A stretch of DNA of 14,883 bases, taken from NCBI GenBank assembly GCA_007117785.1, contig SKFV01000201.1:1-14883 (forward strand), written 5' to 3'. The notes under the pieces were generated by a model, which made no database searches, was not told the DNA's origin, and worked only from the letters and a program-made list of their open reading frames with translations. Both the position numbers and the translations under genes were made by a program. Below, one piece after another: positions 6,314 to 14,011 of the stretch (position 1 is its first letter; every line of letters begins with the position of its first letter). Origin of the DNA: Pseudomonas sp. Lineage in GTDB: Bacteria; Pseudomonadota; Gammaproteobacteria; Pseudomonadales; Pseudomonadaceae.

Positions 6314-7555
6314 TTACTTCTGAGTGAACTCCGGATAGGCTTCCATACCGCACTCGGAAATATCCGCGCCTTCGTACTCTTCTTCTTCGCTGATGCGCAG
6401 ACCGATGGTGGCTTTGATGATGCCCCACACGATCAGACTGGCGATGAAGACCCAGAGGAAGATGCCGACGACACCGACAATCTGGGCACCAAAGCTGGCG
6501 TCACTGTTGGTCAGCGGCACAGCCATCACACCCCAGATACCGGCAGTACCGTGAACAGAGATAGCACCGACCGGATCGTCCAGCTTCAGCTTGTCCAGCG
6601 CCAGGATGGAGAAGACCACGATCACACCACCAACAGCACCGATCAGCATGGCCTGGAAGCCACCCGGGGCCAAAGGCTCGGCAGTGATCGAGACCAGACC
6701 GGCCAGAGCACCGTTGATCATCATGGTGAGGTCAGTCTTGCCGAACAGGATGCGCGATACGATCATCGCTGCGATCAGACCACCGGCAGCCGCCATGTTG
6801 GTGTTGACCAGCACCTGAGCTACGTTGTTGGCCGACTCGATGTCAGACATTTTCAGCTCTGAACCACCGTTGAAGCCGAACCAGCCCATCCACAGGATGA
6901 ACATACCCAGGGTAGCCAAGGGTAGGTTGGAACCCGGAATGGCGTTGACCTGACCGTTCGCACCATACTTGCCTTTACGAGCACCCAGCAGGATGACACC
7001 GGCCAATGCACCTACGGCACCTGCCATGTGAACGATACCGGAACCGGCATAATCGGAGTAACCGATCTCGTACAACCAGCCTTCACCCCAGCTCCAGGCG
7101 CCCTGAATCGGGTAGATGAAACCGGTCATGACCACTGCGAAAGCCAGGAAGGCCCACAGTTTCATGCGCTCGGCAACAGCACCGGAGATGATCGACATAC
7201 AGGCACCAGCAAATACCAGCTGGAAGAAGAAGTCGGAACGGTTGGAGTAGTAAGGTGCGTCATCGCCACCAGCCAGTACTTCTTCAACGGTGTTTTCCGC
7301 ACCGATCAAAAAGCCCAGGCTCGGGAAGATGGAACCTGCAGAGTCATACATGATGTAGTAACCGATAATCAGGTACATCACCGACGCGATGGAGTACAGC
7401 GCGACGTTTTTGGCCAGAATTTCGGTAGTACTTTTAGCGCGGACCAGGCCCGCCTCGAGCATGGCGAAACCAGCCGCCATCCACATGACCAGAATACCGG
7501 CTACCAGAAAGTAGAAGGTATCGATCGCATAAGAAGTGTGAAGAATTTCTTCCAT
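6314..7555 (-). CDS. amtB: Ammonium transporter AmtB
   Basis: A 413-residue inner-membrane ammonium channel of the Amt/Rh family with about 11 hydrophobic helices. Family landmarks are visible: Asp168 in YSDYAGSGIVH, the pore histidines His176 (IVHMAGA) and His335 (SVHGTAG), the Phe/Trp-rich FILWMGWFGFNGGS (219-232), and AGFAMLEAGLVR near the N-terminus. The cytoplasmic tail is acidic (SEEEEYEG). There is no cleaved signal peptide: the protein opens with a short periplasmic-type stretch and helix 1, unlike Amt proteins with a signal sequence. ATG 7555 follows a GGGGGG tract by a few bases; an in-frame ATG at 7570 would add five residues and has a worse site. It lies 51 bases after glnK, the usual operon partner, whose product blocks the pore when nitrogen is plentiful. 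Confidence 0.96.
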   Translation of the reverse strand: MEEILHTSYAIDTFYFLVAGILVMWMAAGFAMLEAGLVRAKSTTEILAKNVALYSIASVMYLIIGYYIMYDSAGSIFPSLGFLIGAENTVEEVLAGGDDAPYYSNRSDFFFQLVFAGACMSIISGAVAERMKLWAFLAFAVVMTGFIYPIQGAWSWGEGWLYEIGYSDYAGSGIVHMAGAVGALAGVILLGARKGKYGANGQVNAIPGSNLPLATLGMFILWMGWFGFNGGSELKMSDIESANNVAQVLVNTNMAAAGGLIAAMIVSRILFGKTDLTMMINGALAGLVSITAEPLAPGGFQAMLIGAVGGVIVVFSILALDKLKLDDPVGAISVHGTAGIWGVMAVPLTNSDASFGAQIVGVVGIFLWVFIASLIVWGIIKATIGLRISEEEEYEGADISECGMEAYPEFTQK

Positions 7556-7606
7556 TGGTAAGCCCCCCATATAGGCTTAGATGCAATGTAGTTGGTTGAA
7601 ACCGCC

Positions 7607-7945
7607 TTAGACGGCGTCGGTACCGGTTTCCCCGGTTCGAATGCGGATGGCCTGTTCCAGATTGACCACAAAGATTTTGCCGTCACCAATCTTGCCGGTG
7701 TTGGCTGCCTTGGAGATGGACTCAATGACGCGATCCAGCATGTCGTCACCGATGGCCACATCGATTTTCACCTTGGGCAGAAAGTCGACAACATACTCGG
7801 CACCACGATACAGCTCGGTGTGACCTTTCTGCCGACCAAAGCCCTTGACCTCAGTGACAGTGATGCCCTGAACGCCAATTTCGGACAGTGCTTCACGCAC
7901 ATCGTCCAGCTTGAATGGCTTGATTACAGCCGTTACTAATTTCAT
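7607..7945 (-). CDS. glnK: Nitrogen regulatory PII protein GlnK
   Basis: A 112-residue PII signal protein, exactly the family length. It begins MKLVTAVIKPFKLDDVREAL. The T-loop is intact with Tyr46 and the uridylylation site Tyr51 in TELYRGAEYVVDF. The B-loop and C-terminal segment with TGKIGDGKIFV and RIRTGE, used for ATP/2-oxoglutarate binding, are present. PII trimers sense ATP/ADP and 2-oxoglutarate; GlnK docks on AmtB and closes it after an ammonium rise. The Shine-Dalgarno GGGAG (7953-7957) lies 7 bases before the ATG. It is first in the glnK-amtB operon, and a sigma-54-type promoter with an NtrC-type site lies upstream, so nitrogen-limitation induction is likely. GlnK versus GlnB is decided by the amtB linkage. 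Confidence 0.96.
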   Translation of the reverse strand: MKLVTAVIKPFKLDDVREALSEIGVQGITVTEVKGFGRQKGHTELYRGAEYVVDFLPKVKIDVAIGDDMLDRVIESISKAANTGKIGDGKIFVVNLEQAIRIRTGETGTDAV

Positions 7946-7966
7946 GTGAATACTCCCGTGTTATTC

Positions 7967-7996
7967 AGACTTGCCCTGGGGGGACAGTGCAAGTCT
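7967..7996 (-). promoter_or_regulatory. Hairpin in the glnK leader
   Basis: The 8-base arms AGACTTGC (7967-7974) and GCAAGTCT (7989-7996) are exact complements enclosing 14 bases. On the glnK mRNA the loop contains a run of C (UCCCCCC), and UCCC can pair with GGGA of the ribosome site that starts 9 bases after the hairpin. Structure is seen directly; a regulatory role is a guess. Confidence 0.45.
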
Positions 7997-8108
7997 ATGC
8001 CGAGTTAGAGGCTTTTAGAAACGGACATTGGCTTTTCTCAAAGTCTCGCTGGGTTAAGTGACATGCCCTGTTTTGGACAGGCCAACAAATCGCAGCTGGG
8101 AAGGCCTT

Positions 8109-8124
8109 TGCAGATTCTTTGCCA
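8109..8124 (-). promoter_or_regulatory. Sigma-54 type -24/-12 promoter for glnK-amtB
   Basis: The minus strand reads TGGCAAAGAATCTGCA, with GG and GC separated by exactly 10 bases, close to the sigma-54 consensus TGGCAC-N5-TTGCA. Transcription would start near 8098, giving a leader of about 150 bases. An NtrC-type site lies about 85 bp upstream, as expected for enhancer-dependent promoters. Found by eye; a start-site map would settle it. Confidence 0.6.
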
Positions 8125-8188
8125 GCTTTTGTTTTAATGTTATTTTTCAATAACCTAGATCTTTTTAATGACCCTCGGCCGGCATCGC

Positions 8189-8216
8189 GCACCCTTTTAG
8201 TGCGCTTTTTTGGTGC
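8189..8216 (-). promoter_or_regulatory. NtrC-type enhancer site (one strong, one weak overlapping)
   Basis: The minus strand contains GCACTAAAAGGGTGC (8189-8203), an exact fit to GCACY-N5-GGTGC, the NtrC dyad. A weaker adjoining match, GCACCAAAAAAGCGC (8202-8216), keeps one half-site. The centre of the strong site is about 98 bp upstream of the predicted sigma-54 start. An A/T-rich stretch (8127-8170) between site and promoter could allow looping, though I see no clear IHF consensus. Confidence 0.6.
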
Positions 8217-8293
8217 GAACCGCCTTTTCCCGGTGCACAACTCTGGTGAGTCAATCTGAGCCCAGCCACTACTGGGCCTGAAACCTGGCACAG

Positions 8294-8302
8294 TGTTACA
8301 AT
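8294..8302 (+). promoter_or_regulatory. Extended -10 promoter for ubiK-yifB
   Basis: TGTTACAAT gives TGn plus TACAAT (8297-8302), an extended -10 element. A start near 8309 would leave a leader of about 43 bases before the ubiK ATG. No good -35 is seen. A small inverted repeat, GCCCAG/CTGGGC (8260-8277), lies just upstream. Confidence 0.45.
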
Positions 8303-8351
8303 CGGGTTTTCTGGCTGGATCACCCGGCCAGCCCCGAACTCTGGAAGCCCT

Positions 8352-8600
8352 ATGCTGCACAAGGTTCTGATTGGCGCGGTCAGCGGCCAGGCCGCCCGCA
8401 TGCTGCTAAGCGAAAAAGGCCTGTCTCCGGCAGAGATGGAAAGTCGGCTTAAAGTGCTGCTCAACAGCGCACTGAGCAAACTGGACGTGGTCAGCCGGGA
8501 TGAATTCGAGACCCAGCAGGTGGTGCTGCAACGCACCCGTGAAAAGCTGGAAGCCCTGGAAAAGCGCGTCGCGCAACTGGAGCAGCACAAGGAAGGCTGA
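8352..8600 (+). CDS. ubiK: Ubiquinone biosynthesis accessory factor UbiK (YqiC/BMFP)
   Basis: An 82-residue helical protein of the BMFP/YqiC family, now called UbiK, an accessory factor that works with UbiJ in aerobic ubiquinone synthesis. The N-terminal half is amphipathic and suits membrane contact. The C-terminal half (about 45-80) has the family pattern DVVSRDEFETQQVVLQRTRE and a Leu-heptad coiled coil for trimerisation, ending in a charged tail. GGAAG (8343-8347) lies 4 bases before the ATG. In Pseudomonas the gene lies between glnK and yifB, as here, and yifB follows after 32 bases on the same strand. Function is by family, since the protein has no catalytic residues to inspect. Confidence 0.88.
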   Translation: MLHKVLIGAVSGQAARMLLSEKGLSPAEMESRLKVLLNSALSKLDVVSRDEFETQQVVLQRTREKLEALEKRVAQLEQHKEG

Positions 8601-8632
8601 GCTCTTTCAACCTCAATGATCAAGGAGTGATC

Positions 8633-10135
8633 ATGTCACTGGCTATCGTGCATAGCCGCGCCAAGCTGGGCATTCAGGCGCCGCTGGTAAGTGTGGAAGT
8701 TCATCTGGCAAACGGTATGCCGAGCATGACCCTGGTGGGCCTGCCGGAAACTGCCGTACGCGAAAGCAAGGACCGCGTGCGCAGCGCCCTGAGCAACAGT
8801 CAGCTCGACTACCCAAGTCTCAAACGCATTACCATCAACCTGGCGCCGGCCGACCTGCCCAAGGAAGGTGGGCGCTTTGATCTGGGCATTGCCCTGGGTT
8901 TGCTCTGCGCCAGTGGCCAGATCGATGCCAAGGTGCTGGCTGCGCATGAATGCCTCGGCGAGCTGGCCCTGTCCGGCGCGCTGCGCCCGATTCAGGGCGT
9001 ATTGCCTGCAGCCCTGGCCTGTCGTGAGGCTGGTCGCAGCCTGCTGGTGCCCAGTGATAACGCACAGGAAGCTGCGCTGGTGCGCGGCCTGACCATTATC
9101 GCTGCCGACCACTTGCTCGATGTCGTTGCCCACCTGCGCGGCGAAACGCCGCTTGCACCGTTCTGCAGCAAAGTACCGGCTATGTCCGAGGCGTACCCGG
9201 ATTTGTCCGATGTCCAGGGCCAAGCCCAGGCCAAGCGCGCTCTGCAGGTCGCAGGCAGCGGCGGGCATAACCTGCTGCTGTTTGGCCCGCCCGGCACGGG
9301 TAAAACCCTGCTGGCCAGCCGTTTGCCCGGCATCTTGCCGCCTCTGAGCAAGCATCAGGCGCTGCAAGTGGCAGCTATCCAGTCCATTTGCGGGCAAGGG
9401 CCATTACAGCACTGGCCGCGTCGCCCTTTTCGCGCGCCCCATCATGGCGCATCTCCAGCGGCGTTGGTCGGAGGTGGTAGTCAGCCTCGACCCGGAGAGG
9501 TCAGCCAGGCGCACCAGGGCGTGCTCTTTCTGGATGAGCTGCCCGAATTCGATCGCAAGGTACTGGAAATGCTGCGCGAGCCGCTGGAATCCGGTCAGAT
9601 TCATATCGCCCGGGCACGCGAGCAACTGACGTTTCCTGCCCGCTTTCAATTGATCGCCGCCATGAACCCATGCCCTTGCGGCTATCAGGGCGACCCTTCC
9701 GGTCGCTGTAGCTGTACACCGGAGCAGATCAGCCGTTATCGCAGCAAACTGTCAGGTCCATTACTGGACCGCATCGACCTGCATCTGCAAATGCATAACG
9801 AGCCGGTAAGCCTGCGTCAGCAGGCGCCGGCAAAGCCGGACAGCGCCACCGCCGCCGCACTGGTGGCCTCAGCTCAGGAACGTCAATTGCAGCGCCAGGG
9901 CTGCCTGAATGCACACCTGGATTTGGCCGGCCTGCGCGATCACTGCGCATTGACTGATACCGATGCCAGTTGGCTGGAACAGGCGATCGAACGCCTGGGG
10001 CTGTCACACCGCGCCAGTCACCGGGTACTCAAGGTTGCGCGCACACTGGCTGACCTCGAGGCCGAGGAACAGATCACCCGAAACCATCTGGCCGAAGCGT
10101 TGCAGTATCGGCAACTGGACCGTCAACCCACATAG
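8633..10135 (+). CDS. yifB: YifB/ComM-type AAA+ ATPase (Mg-chelatase-like)
   Basis: A 500-residue protein of the YifB/ComM family: an N-terminal Lon-substrate-binding-like (ChlI-type) domain (about 1-180), an AAA+ core, and a C-terminal Mg-chelatase helical domain. Walker A is GPPGTGKT (218-225) and Walker B VLFLDELPEF (297-306). A cysteine cluster MNPCPCGY plus two later Cys (347, 349, 359, 361) could hold a metal. In naturally competent bacteria ComM is a hexameric branch-migration helicase that speeds integration of transforming DNA. Orthologues also occur where transformation is not shown, so the role here is open. Start: ATG 8633 with AAGGAG (8622-8627) 5 bases upstream; a GTG at 8627 overlaps that site. 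It follows ubiK by 32 bases and converges on the EAL gene with a 24-base gap and no clear terminator. Confidence 0.92.
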   Translation: MSLAIVHSRAKLGIQAPLVSVEVHLANGMPSMTLVGLPETAVRESKDRVRSALSNSQLDYPSLKRITINLAPADLPKEGGRFDLGIALGLLCASGQIDAKVLAAHECLGELALSGALRPIQGVLPAALACREAGRSLLVPSDNAQEAALVRGLTIIAADHLLDVVAHLRGETPLAPFCSKVPAMSEAYPDLSDVQGQAQAKRALQVAGSGGHNLLLFGPPGTGKTLLASRLPGILPPLSKHQALQVAAIQSICGQGPLQHWPRRPFRAPHHGASPAALVGGGSQPRPGEVSQAHQGVLFLDELPEFDRKVLEMLREPLESGQIHIARAREQLTFPARFQLIAAMNPCPCGYQGDPSGRCSCTPEQISRYRSKLSGPLLDRIDLHLQMHNEPVSLRQQAPAKPDSATAAALVASAQERQLQRQGCLNAHLDLAGLRDHCALTDTDASWLEQAIERLGLSHRASHRVLKVARTLADLEAEEQITRNHLAEALQYRQLDRQPT

Positions 10136-10159
10136 AGCATTGCCAGGATCAGGCAGGAC

Positions 10160-11863
10160 TCAGGCTTCGCCGATCAGGTCATCACGACACAGCTGATAGG
10201 CATCAAGGAAGTAGCACAGCTCGTCAAAAGCCAGTGCCGGGCTGATGAAATAGCCCTGAATCTGGTCACACCCCATGCTGCGCAAATGCTCCAACTGGGC
10301 ACGCTCTTCCACCCCTTCGGCCACCACTTCCAGCCCCAGGCTATGGCCCATATCGACCATAGCCGAGACCAGTTGGCGGTCACTTTCGTGCAAGTGAACG
10401 CCCTTGACGAAGCTGCGATCCAGCTTGAGCAAGTCGATCGGTAGGCTGTGCAGGTGCACAAAGGAAGAGAAGCCGGTACCAAAGTCATCCAGCGAGAAAC
10501 GCACGCCAAGCCCGACCATGCCTTCCATGGTATGCAGGACCTGTTCCGGATGCTGCATTACTGCGGTTTCCGTCAGCTCGAATTCGAGGAAGCGCGGATC
10601 GACCCCAGTTTTTTCCAGCAAGCGGCGAACAGTCGCAAGCAACTGGCTGTCCTGAAACTGACGGAACGACATATTGACCGCAATATGCACCGGCTGACGA
10701 CGGCGCTGCAGGCGCGCCAGGTCGTGACAAGCTCGCGCAATCACCCAGTAGCCCATGGGCACGATAAGGCCGGTTTGTTCAGCCAGTGGAATAAATTCGT
10801 TGGGACCGAGCAGCCCGCGCTCCGGGTGACGCCAGCGAATCAGGCCTTCCAACCCGACAATGCGTCCACTGGACAGATCGACACGCGGCTGATAATGCAA
10901 CTCGAACTCACCACGCCGCAGGGCCTGTCGCAAGGAGGTCTCGAATTCGATCAGGCTGTTGGCCTGCAGGTTAAGGCGCTCATCATAGAAATGAAACTGG
11001 CAACCACGCTGATCCTTGGCCTGCTGCATCGCCATATTCGCATGCAGCAGGAGGGTATCCACGGTCTGTCCAGCTTCCGGGTAAGTGGCGATACCTATGC
11101 TGCAACCCAGCAACAGGCTTTCCGAACCGAGCAAAAAGGGCTCAGCCAGTTCGCTGACCAATTTTTGCGCGATCTGCAACAGATTGCTCGGCGAGCGGTA
11201 ATCTTCCAGCACCACGGCAAATTCGTCGCTACCCATGCGCCCGACAGTGTCGGTATTGCGCAACATATTGCGCAGCCGCTGGACCACTTCCAGAATAATC
11301 TGGTCGCCGGCCTGATGGCCAAGGGTATCGTTGACGCGGCGAAAGTTATCGAGATCTATGAACAGCACCGCCAGCGGCTGGTTGGCGCGTAATGCCCGGC
11401 GCATGCCCTGGCGCAAACGGTCCTGCAGCATCTGCCGGTTGCAGGTGCCGGTCAGCGAGTCGTAACTGGCCGCATGATCGAGAGCGGTCTGCAAAGTATG
11501 GCGTTCAATGGTGTAACGCAGGCAGCGCATGACTTCACTGGCACTGGCCTGATCCCAGATGGTATCGGCAAGTGCAGCAGGCAGCTCGACCAGATCCGGC
11601 TGATAGCTCAGGTAGATCAGCGGTACACTGCACTCGGGCATGTCTGCCAAATACCTTTCCCGTACCAGTACCGCAGTAATTTCACCCGCCGCAATCAAGG
11701 CCTGCAAGGCTGCCCATGAATCCAGACGCTCGAGGCGATAGGGCTGATCGGGAATAGCAGCCAACCGACGGCACAATTGCACATAGGCACCGTGGTCGTC
11801 GTCCAGCAGTACTACACGCTGCACCTGGCTGTTAGCAGTCAAGATTGTTCCCCAATGGCCCAT
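10160..11863 (-). CDS. proE: REC-GGDEF-EAL protein, likely c-di-GMP phosphodiesterase (ProE-like)
   Basis: A 567-residue cytoplasmic protein with a receiver-like domain (about 15-125), GGDEF (about 130-295) and EAL (about 305-555). The receiver keeps the acidic DDD near residues 21-23, but the phospho-acceptor position in AVLVRER is not Asp. The GGDEF motif is GSDEF (211-215), so cyclase activity is doubtful. The EAL motif is EGL (339-341), yet the catalytic Glu, Asn397, ELTE (429-432), DDFGTG (459-464), Lys480, EGVE (516-519) and QGY (536-538) remain, so hydrolysis of c-di-GMP is likely. Architecture and position beside rep match P. aeruginosa PA5295 (ProE), a phosphodiesterase affecting exopolysaccharide. 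ATG 11863 lacks a ribosome site; TTG 11842 has GGGGA 6 bases upstream and may be the true start. Confidence 0.88.
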   Translation of the reverse strand: MGHWGTILTANSQVQRVVLLDDDHGAYVQLCRRLAAIPDQPYRLERLDSWAALQALIAAGEITAVLVRERYLADMPECSVPLIYLSYQPDLVELPAALADTIWDQASASEVMRCLRYTIERHTLQTALDHAASYDSLTGTCNRQMLQDRLRQGMRRALRANQPLAVLFIDLDNFRRVNDTLGHQAGDQIILEVVQRLRNMLRNTDTVGRMGSDEFAVVLEDYRSPSNLLQIAQKLVSELAEPFLLGSESLLLGCSIGIATYPEAGQTVDTLLLHANMAMQQAKDQRGCQFHFYDERLNLQANSLIEFETSLRQALRRGEFELHYQPRVDLSSGRIVGLEGLIRWRHPERGLLGPNEFIPLAEQTGLIVPMGYWVIARACHDLARLQRRRQPVHIAVNMSFRQFQDSQLLATVRRLLEKTGVDPRFLEFELTETAVMQHPEQVLHTMEGMVGLGVRFSLDDFGTGFSSFVHLHSLPIDLLKLDRSFVKGVHLHESDRQLVSAMVDMGHSLGLEVVAEGVEERAQLEHLRSMGCDQIQGYFISPALAFDELCYFLDAYQLCRDDLIGEA

Positions 11864-11891
11864 AAAAATTAAACAGATACAGCATTTTTAT

Positions 11892-11920
11892 AAAGTAGGT
11901 TATATCTAATTTTATGACAA
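11892..11920 (-). promoter_or_regulatory. Possible proE promoter in an AT-rich intergenic stretch
   Basis: The minus strand shows TTGTCA (11915-11920), 17 bases, then TACTTT (11892-11897). The -35 is good and the -10 weak. The surrounding 11861-11920 region is much richer in A/T than the genes. Start would be near 11885. Tentative. Confidence 0.3.
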
Positions 11921-11968
11921 TAACCAAGCCTAGCCTTTAGCCATCACTGCCGATTGTCAAGCGCAAGC

Positions 11969-11977
11969 TGATAGAAT
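11969..11977 (+). promoter_or_regulatory. Extended -10 promoter for rep
   Basis: TGATAGAAT gives TGn plus TAGAAT (11972-11977), about 28 bases before the rep GTG. No -35 at proper spacing is clear. Divergent proE lies on the other side of the 141-base gap. Confidence 0.4.
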
Positions 11978-12004
11978 GAGCGCTCACCTCAGGAGCCATA
12001 CACA

Positions 12005-14011
12005 GTGTCACGCCTCAACCCCCGCCAACAGGAAGCTGTTCACTATATCAGCGGCCCCTTGCTGGTGCTGGCCGGTGCCGGCAGCGGCAAAACCAGCGTT
12101 ATCACCCGCAAGATCGCTTACCTGGTGCGCGAGTGCGGCATCAAGGCGCGGCATATCGTTGCCGTGACTTTTACCAACAAGGCCGCGCGGGAAATGAAAG
12201 AACGCGTCAGCCAACTGATCAAAGGCCCCGATGCACGCGGGCTGACCGTCTCGACCTTCCATAACCTGGGTCTCAACATTATCCGCAAGGAGCATCAGAA
12301 GCTGGGCTTCAAGCCCGGTTTTTCAATCTTTGACCAGCAAGATGCCCAGGCCCTGATTACCGATCTGATGCATCGCGATTATGGCGCCGACGAGGGTAGC
12401 GATGGCATTCAACAGCAGATTTCCAGCTGGAAAAACGACCTGATCCTGCCCGACGAAGCGCTAGCCAATGCCCGCTCACCCCAGGAGCAGACAGCAGCCA
12501 GCGTCTACATGCACTACCAGCGCACCCTCAAAGCCTACAACGCCGTCGACTTCGATGACCTGATTCTTATCCCGGTGATGTTATTCCGCAATCACCCGGA
12601 TGTGCTGGAAAAGTGGCAGTTCCGCATCCGCTACATGCTGGTTGACGAATATCAGGACACCAACGCCAGCCAGTACCTGCTGGTGAAGATGCTGGTCGGC
12701 AGTCTCGCTCGCTTTACTGTCGTCGGCGACGATGACCAGTCGATCTATGCATGGCGCGGTGCCCGGCCGGAGAATCTGGCATTGCTGAAAGATGATTTCC
12801 CCAGCCTCAAGGTCGTCATGCTCGAGCAGAACTATCGCTCGACCAGCCGTATTCTGCGCGCCGCCAACACCCTGATCGCCAATAACCCGCACGTGTTCGA
12901 GAAGCAGCTATGGAGTGAACTCGGCTATGGTGATCCGATCCGGGTGATTCGTTGCCGCAATGAGGATGCCGAAGCCGAACGCGTGGCCACCGAGATCCAG
13001 ACCGCGCACCTCAAACATCGCCGGGCGTGGAAAGACTTTGCCATTCTCTACCGGGGCAATCATCAGGCGCGCCTGATGGAGCTCAAGCTGCAGCACCACC
13101 AGATCCCCTATCACCTCTCTGGCGGCACCAGCTTTTTCAGTCGCCAGGAGGTCAAGGACCTGATGTCCTACTTCCGCTTGCTGGTCAATCCGGATGATGA
13201 CAACGCCCTGCTGCGCGTGATCAATGTGCCGCGCCGTGAAATCGGTCCGGCTACGCTGGAAAAGCTCAGCAACTATGCCAACGGCCGACAGATCAGCCTG
13301 TTCACCGCCTGTGCCGAAATGGGCCTGGCCGAACACTTGGATGCCCGCTACCTCGAGCGCCTGCAACGCTTTCAGAACTGGCTTGAAGGCATTCGTCAGC
13401 GCTGCCATAAAGAAGAACCCATCGGCGTACTGCGTGACATGGTGCTGGATCTGGATTACGAGAACTGGCTGCGCCAGAACTGCTCCAGTGACGAGATTGC
13501 CGCCAAGCGCATGAGCAATGTCTGGTTTCTGCTCGACGCCCTGAAAAGCATCATCGAGCGGGATGAAGAGGGCAAAACCGACATTGAAGATGCCATTGCC
13601 AAGCTGGTCCTGCGCGACATGCTCGATCGCCAGGAAGAGGAAGAAGATACCGATCGTGTCCAGTTGATGACCCTGCATGCCAGCAAGGGCCTGGAATATC
13701 CCCATGTATTCATTCTGGGTATGGAAGAGGAAATCCTGCCCCACCGCTCCAGCATTGAAGCCGATAGCGTGGAGGAAGAACGCCGACTGACCTATGTAGG
13801 CATTACCCGTGCCCGCCAGACCCTCACCTTTACCTTCGCCGCCCGCCGTCGCCAGTTCGGCGAAATCATCGACTGCCTGCCCAGCCGCTTCCTTGACGAA
13901 CTGCCTGACGAAGACCTTGAATGGGAAGGCACCGACGACGCTCCACCCGAGCAGAAACAGGCACGCGGCAATACTGCACTGTCCGACATCCGCAGCCTGC
14001 TTGGCCGTTAA
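12005..14011 (+). CDS. rep: ATP-dependent DNA helicase Rep
   Basis: A 668-residue superfamily 1A 3'-5' helicase that works at replication forks to clear proteins from DNA. Motif I is GAGSGKT (24-30), Ia has VTFTNKAAREMKERV (54-68), II is DEYQDTN (214-220), III GDDDQSIYAWRGA (241-253), IV region EQNYRST, V region with LMTLHASKGLEYPHV, and VI ERRLTYVGITRAR. The N-terminus LNPRQQEAV and the segment QISSWKNDL agree with Rep rather than UvrD or PcrA, and length is close to E. coli Rep (673). The start is GTG with AGGAG (11991-11995) 9 bases upstream. The stop TAA (14009-14011) shares its AA with the left arm of the 47-bp palindrome; a standard bidirectional terminator follows. Confidence 0.96.
   Translation: MSRLNPRQQEAVHYISGPLLVLAGAGSGKTSVITRKIAYLVRECGIKARHIVAVTFTNKAAREMKERVSQLIKGPDARGLTVSTFHNLGLNIIRKEHQKLGFKPGFSIFDQQDAQALITDLMHRDYGADEGSDGIQQQISSWKNDLILPDEALANARSPQEQTAASVYMHYQRTLKAYNAVDFDDLILIPVMLFRNHPDVLEKWQFRIRYMLVDEYQDTNASQYLLVKMLVGSLARFTVVGDDDQSIYAWRGARPENLALLKDDFPSLKVVMLEQNYRSTSRILRAANTLIANNPHVFEKQLWSELGYGDPIRVIRCRNEDAEAERVATEIQTAHLKHRRAWKDFAILYRGNHQARLMELKLQHHQIPYHLSGGTSFFSRQEVKDLMSYFRLLVNPDDDNALLRVINVPRREIGPATLEKLSNYANGRQISLFTACAEMGLAEHLDARYLERLQRFQNWLEGIRQRCHKEEPIGVLRDMVLDLDYENWLRQNCSSDEIAAKRMSNVWFLLDALKSIIERDEEGKTDIEDAIAKLVLRDMLDRQEEEEDTDRVQLMTLHASKGLEYPHVFILGMEEEILPHRSSIEADSVEEERRLTYVGITRARQTLTFTFAARRRQFGEIIDCLPSRFLDELPDEDLEWEGTDDAPPEQKQARGNTALSDIRSLLGR

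Noticed and set aside
7988..8003. GGCATAGACTTGC on the - strand as a sigma-54 promoter nearer glnK
   Set aside because: The GG-to-GC spacing is 9 instead of 10 bases, which is poorly tolerated; the element at 8109-8124 has correct spacing.
8187..8211. Stem GCGCAC/GTGCGC followed by six T on the + strand, resembling a terminator
   Set aside because: No gene on the + strand ends before it; glnK and ubiK diverge here. The same bases are an exact NtrC dyad when read toward glnK, a better explanation.
8636..9397. 253-codon open frame on the - strand opposite yifB
   Set aside because: It is antisense to conserved YifB sequence including Walker A; no domain is recognisable.
10136..10159. Terminator between convergent yifB and proE
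   Set aside because: The 24-base gap holds only short CAGG-type repeats with no stable stem or T-run, so no terminator is claimed.
10448..11392. 314-codon open frame on the + strand opposite proE
   Set aside because: The protein has no recognisable domain, and the opposite strand carries a full REC-GGDEF-EAL protein with conserved motifs. It is a shadow frame.
12908..13744. 278-codon open frame on the - strand opposite rep
   Set aside because: It lies entirely inside rep, whose helicase motifs are intact. No promoter or ribosome site supports the antisense frame.
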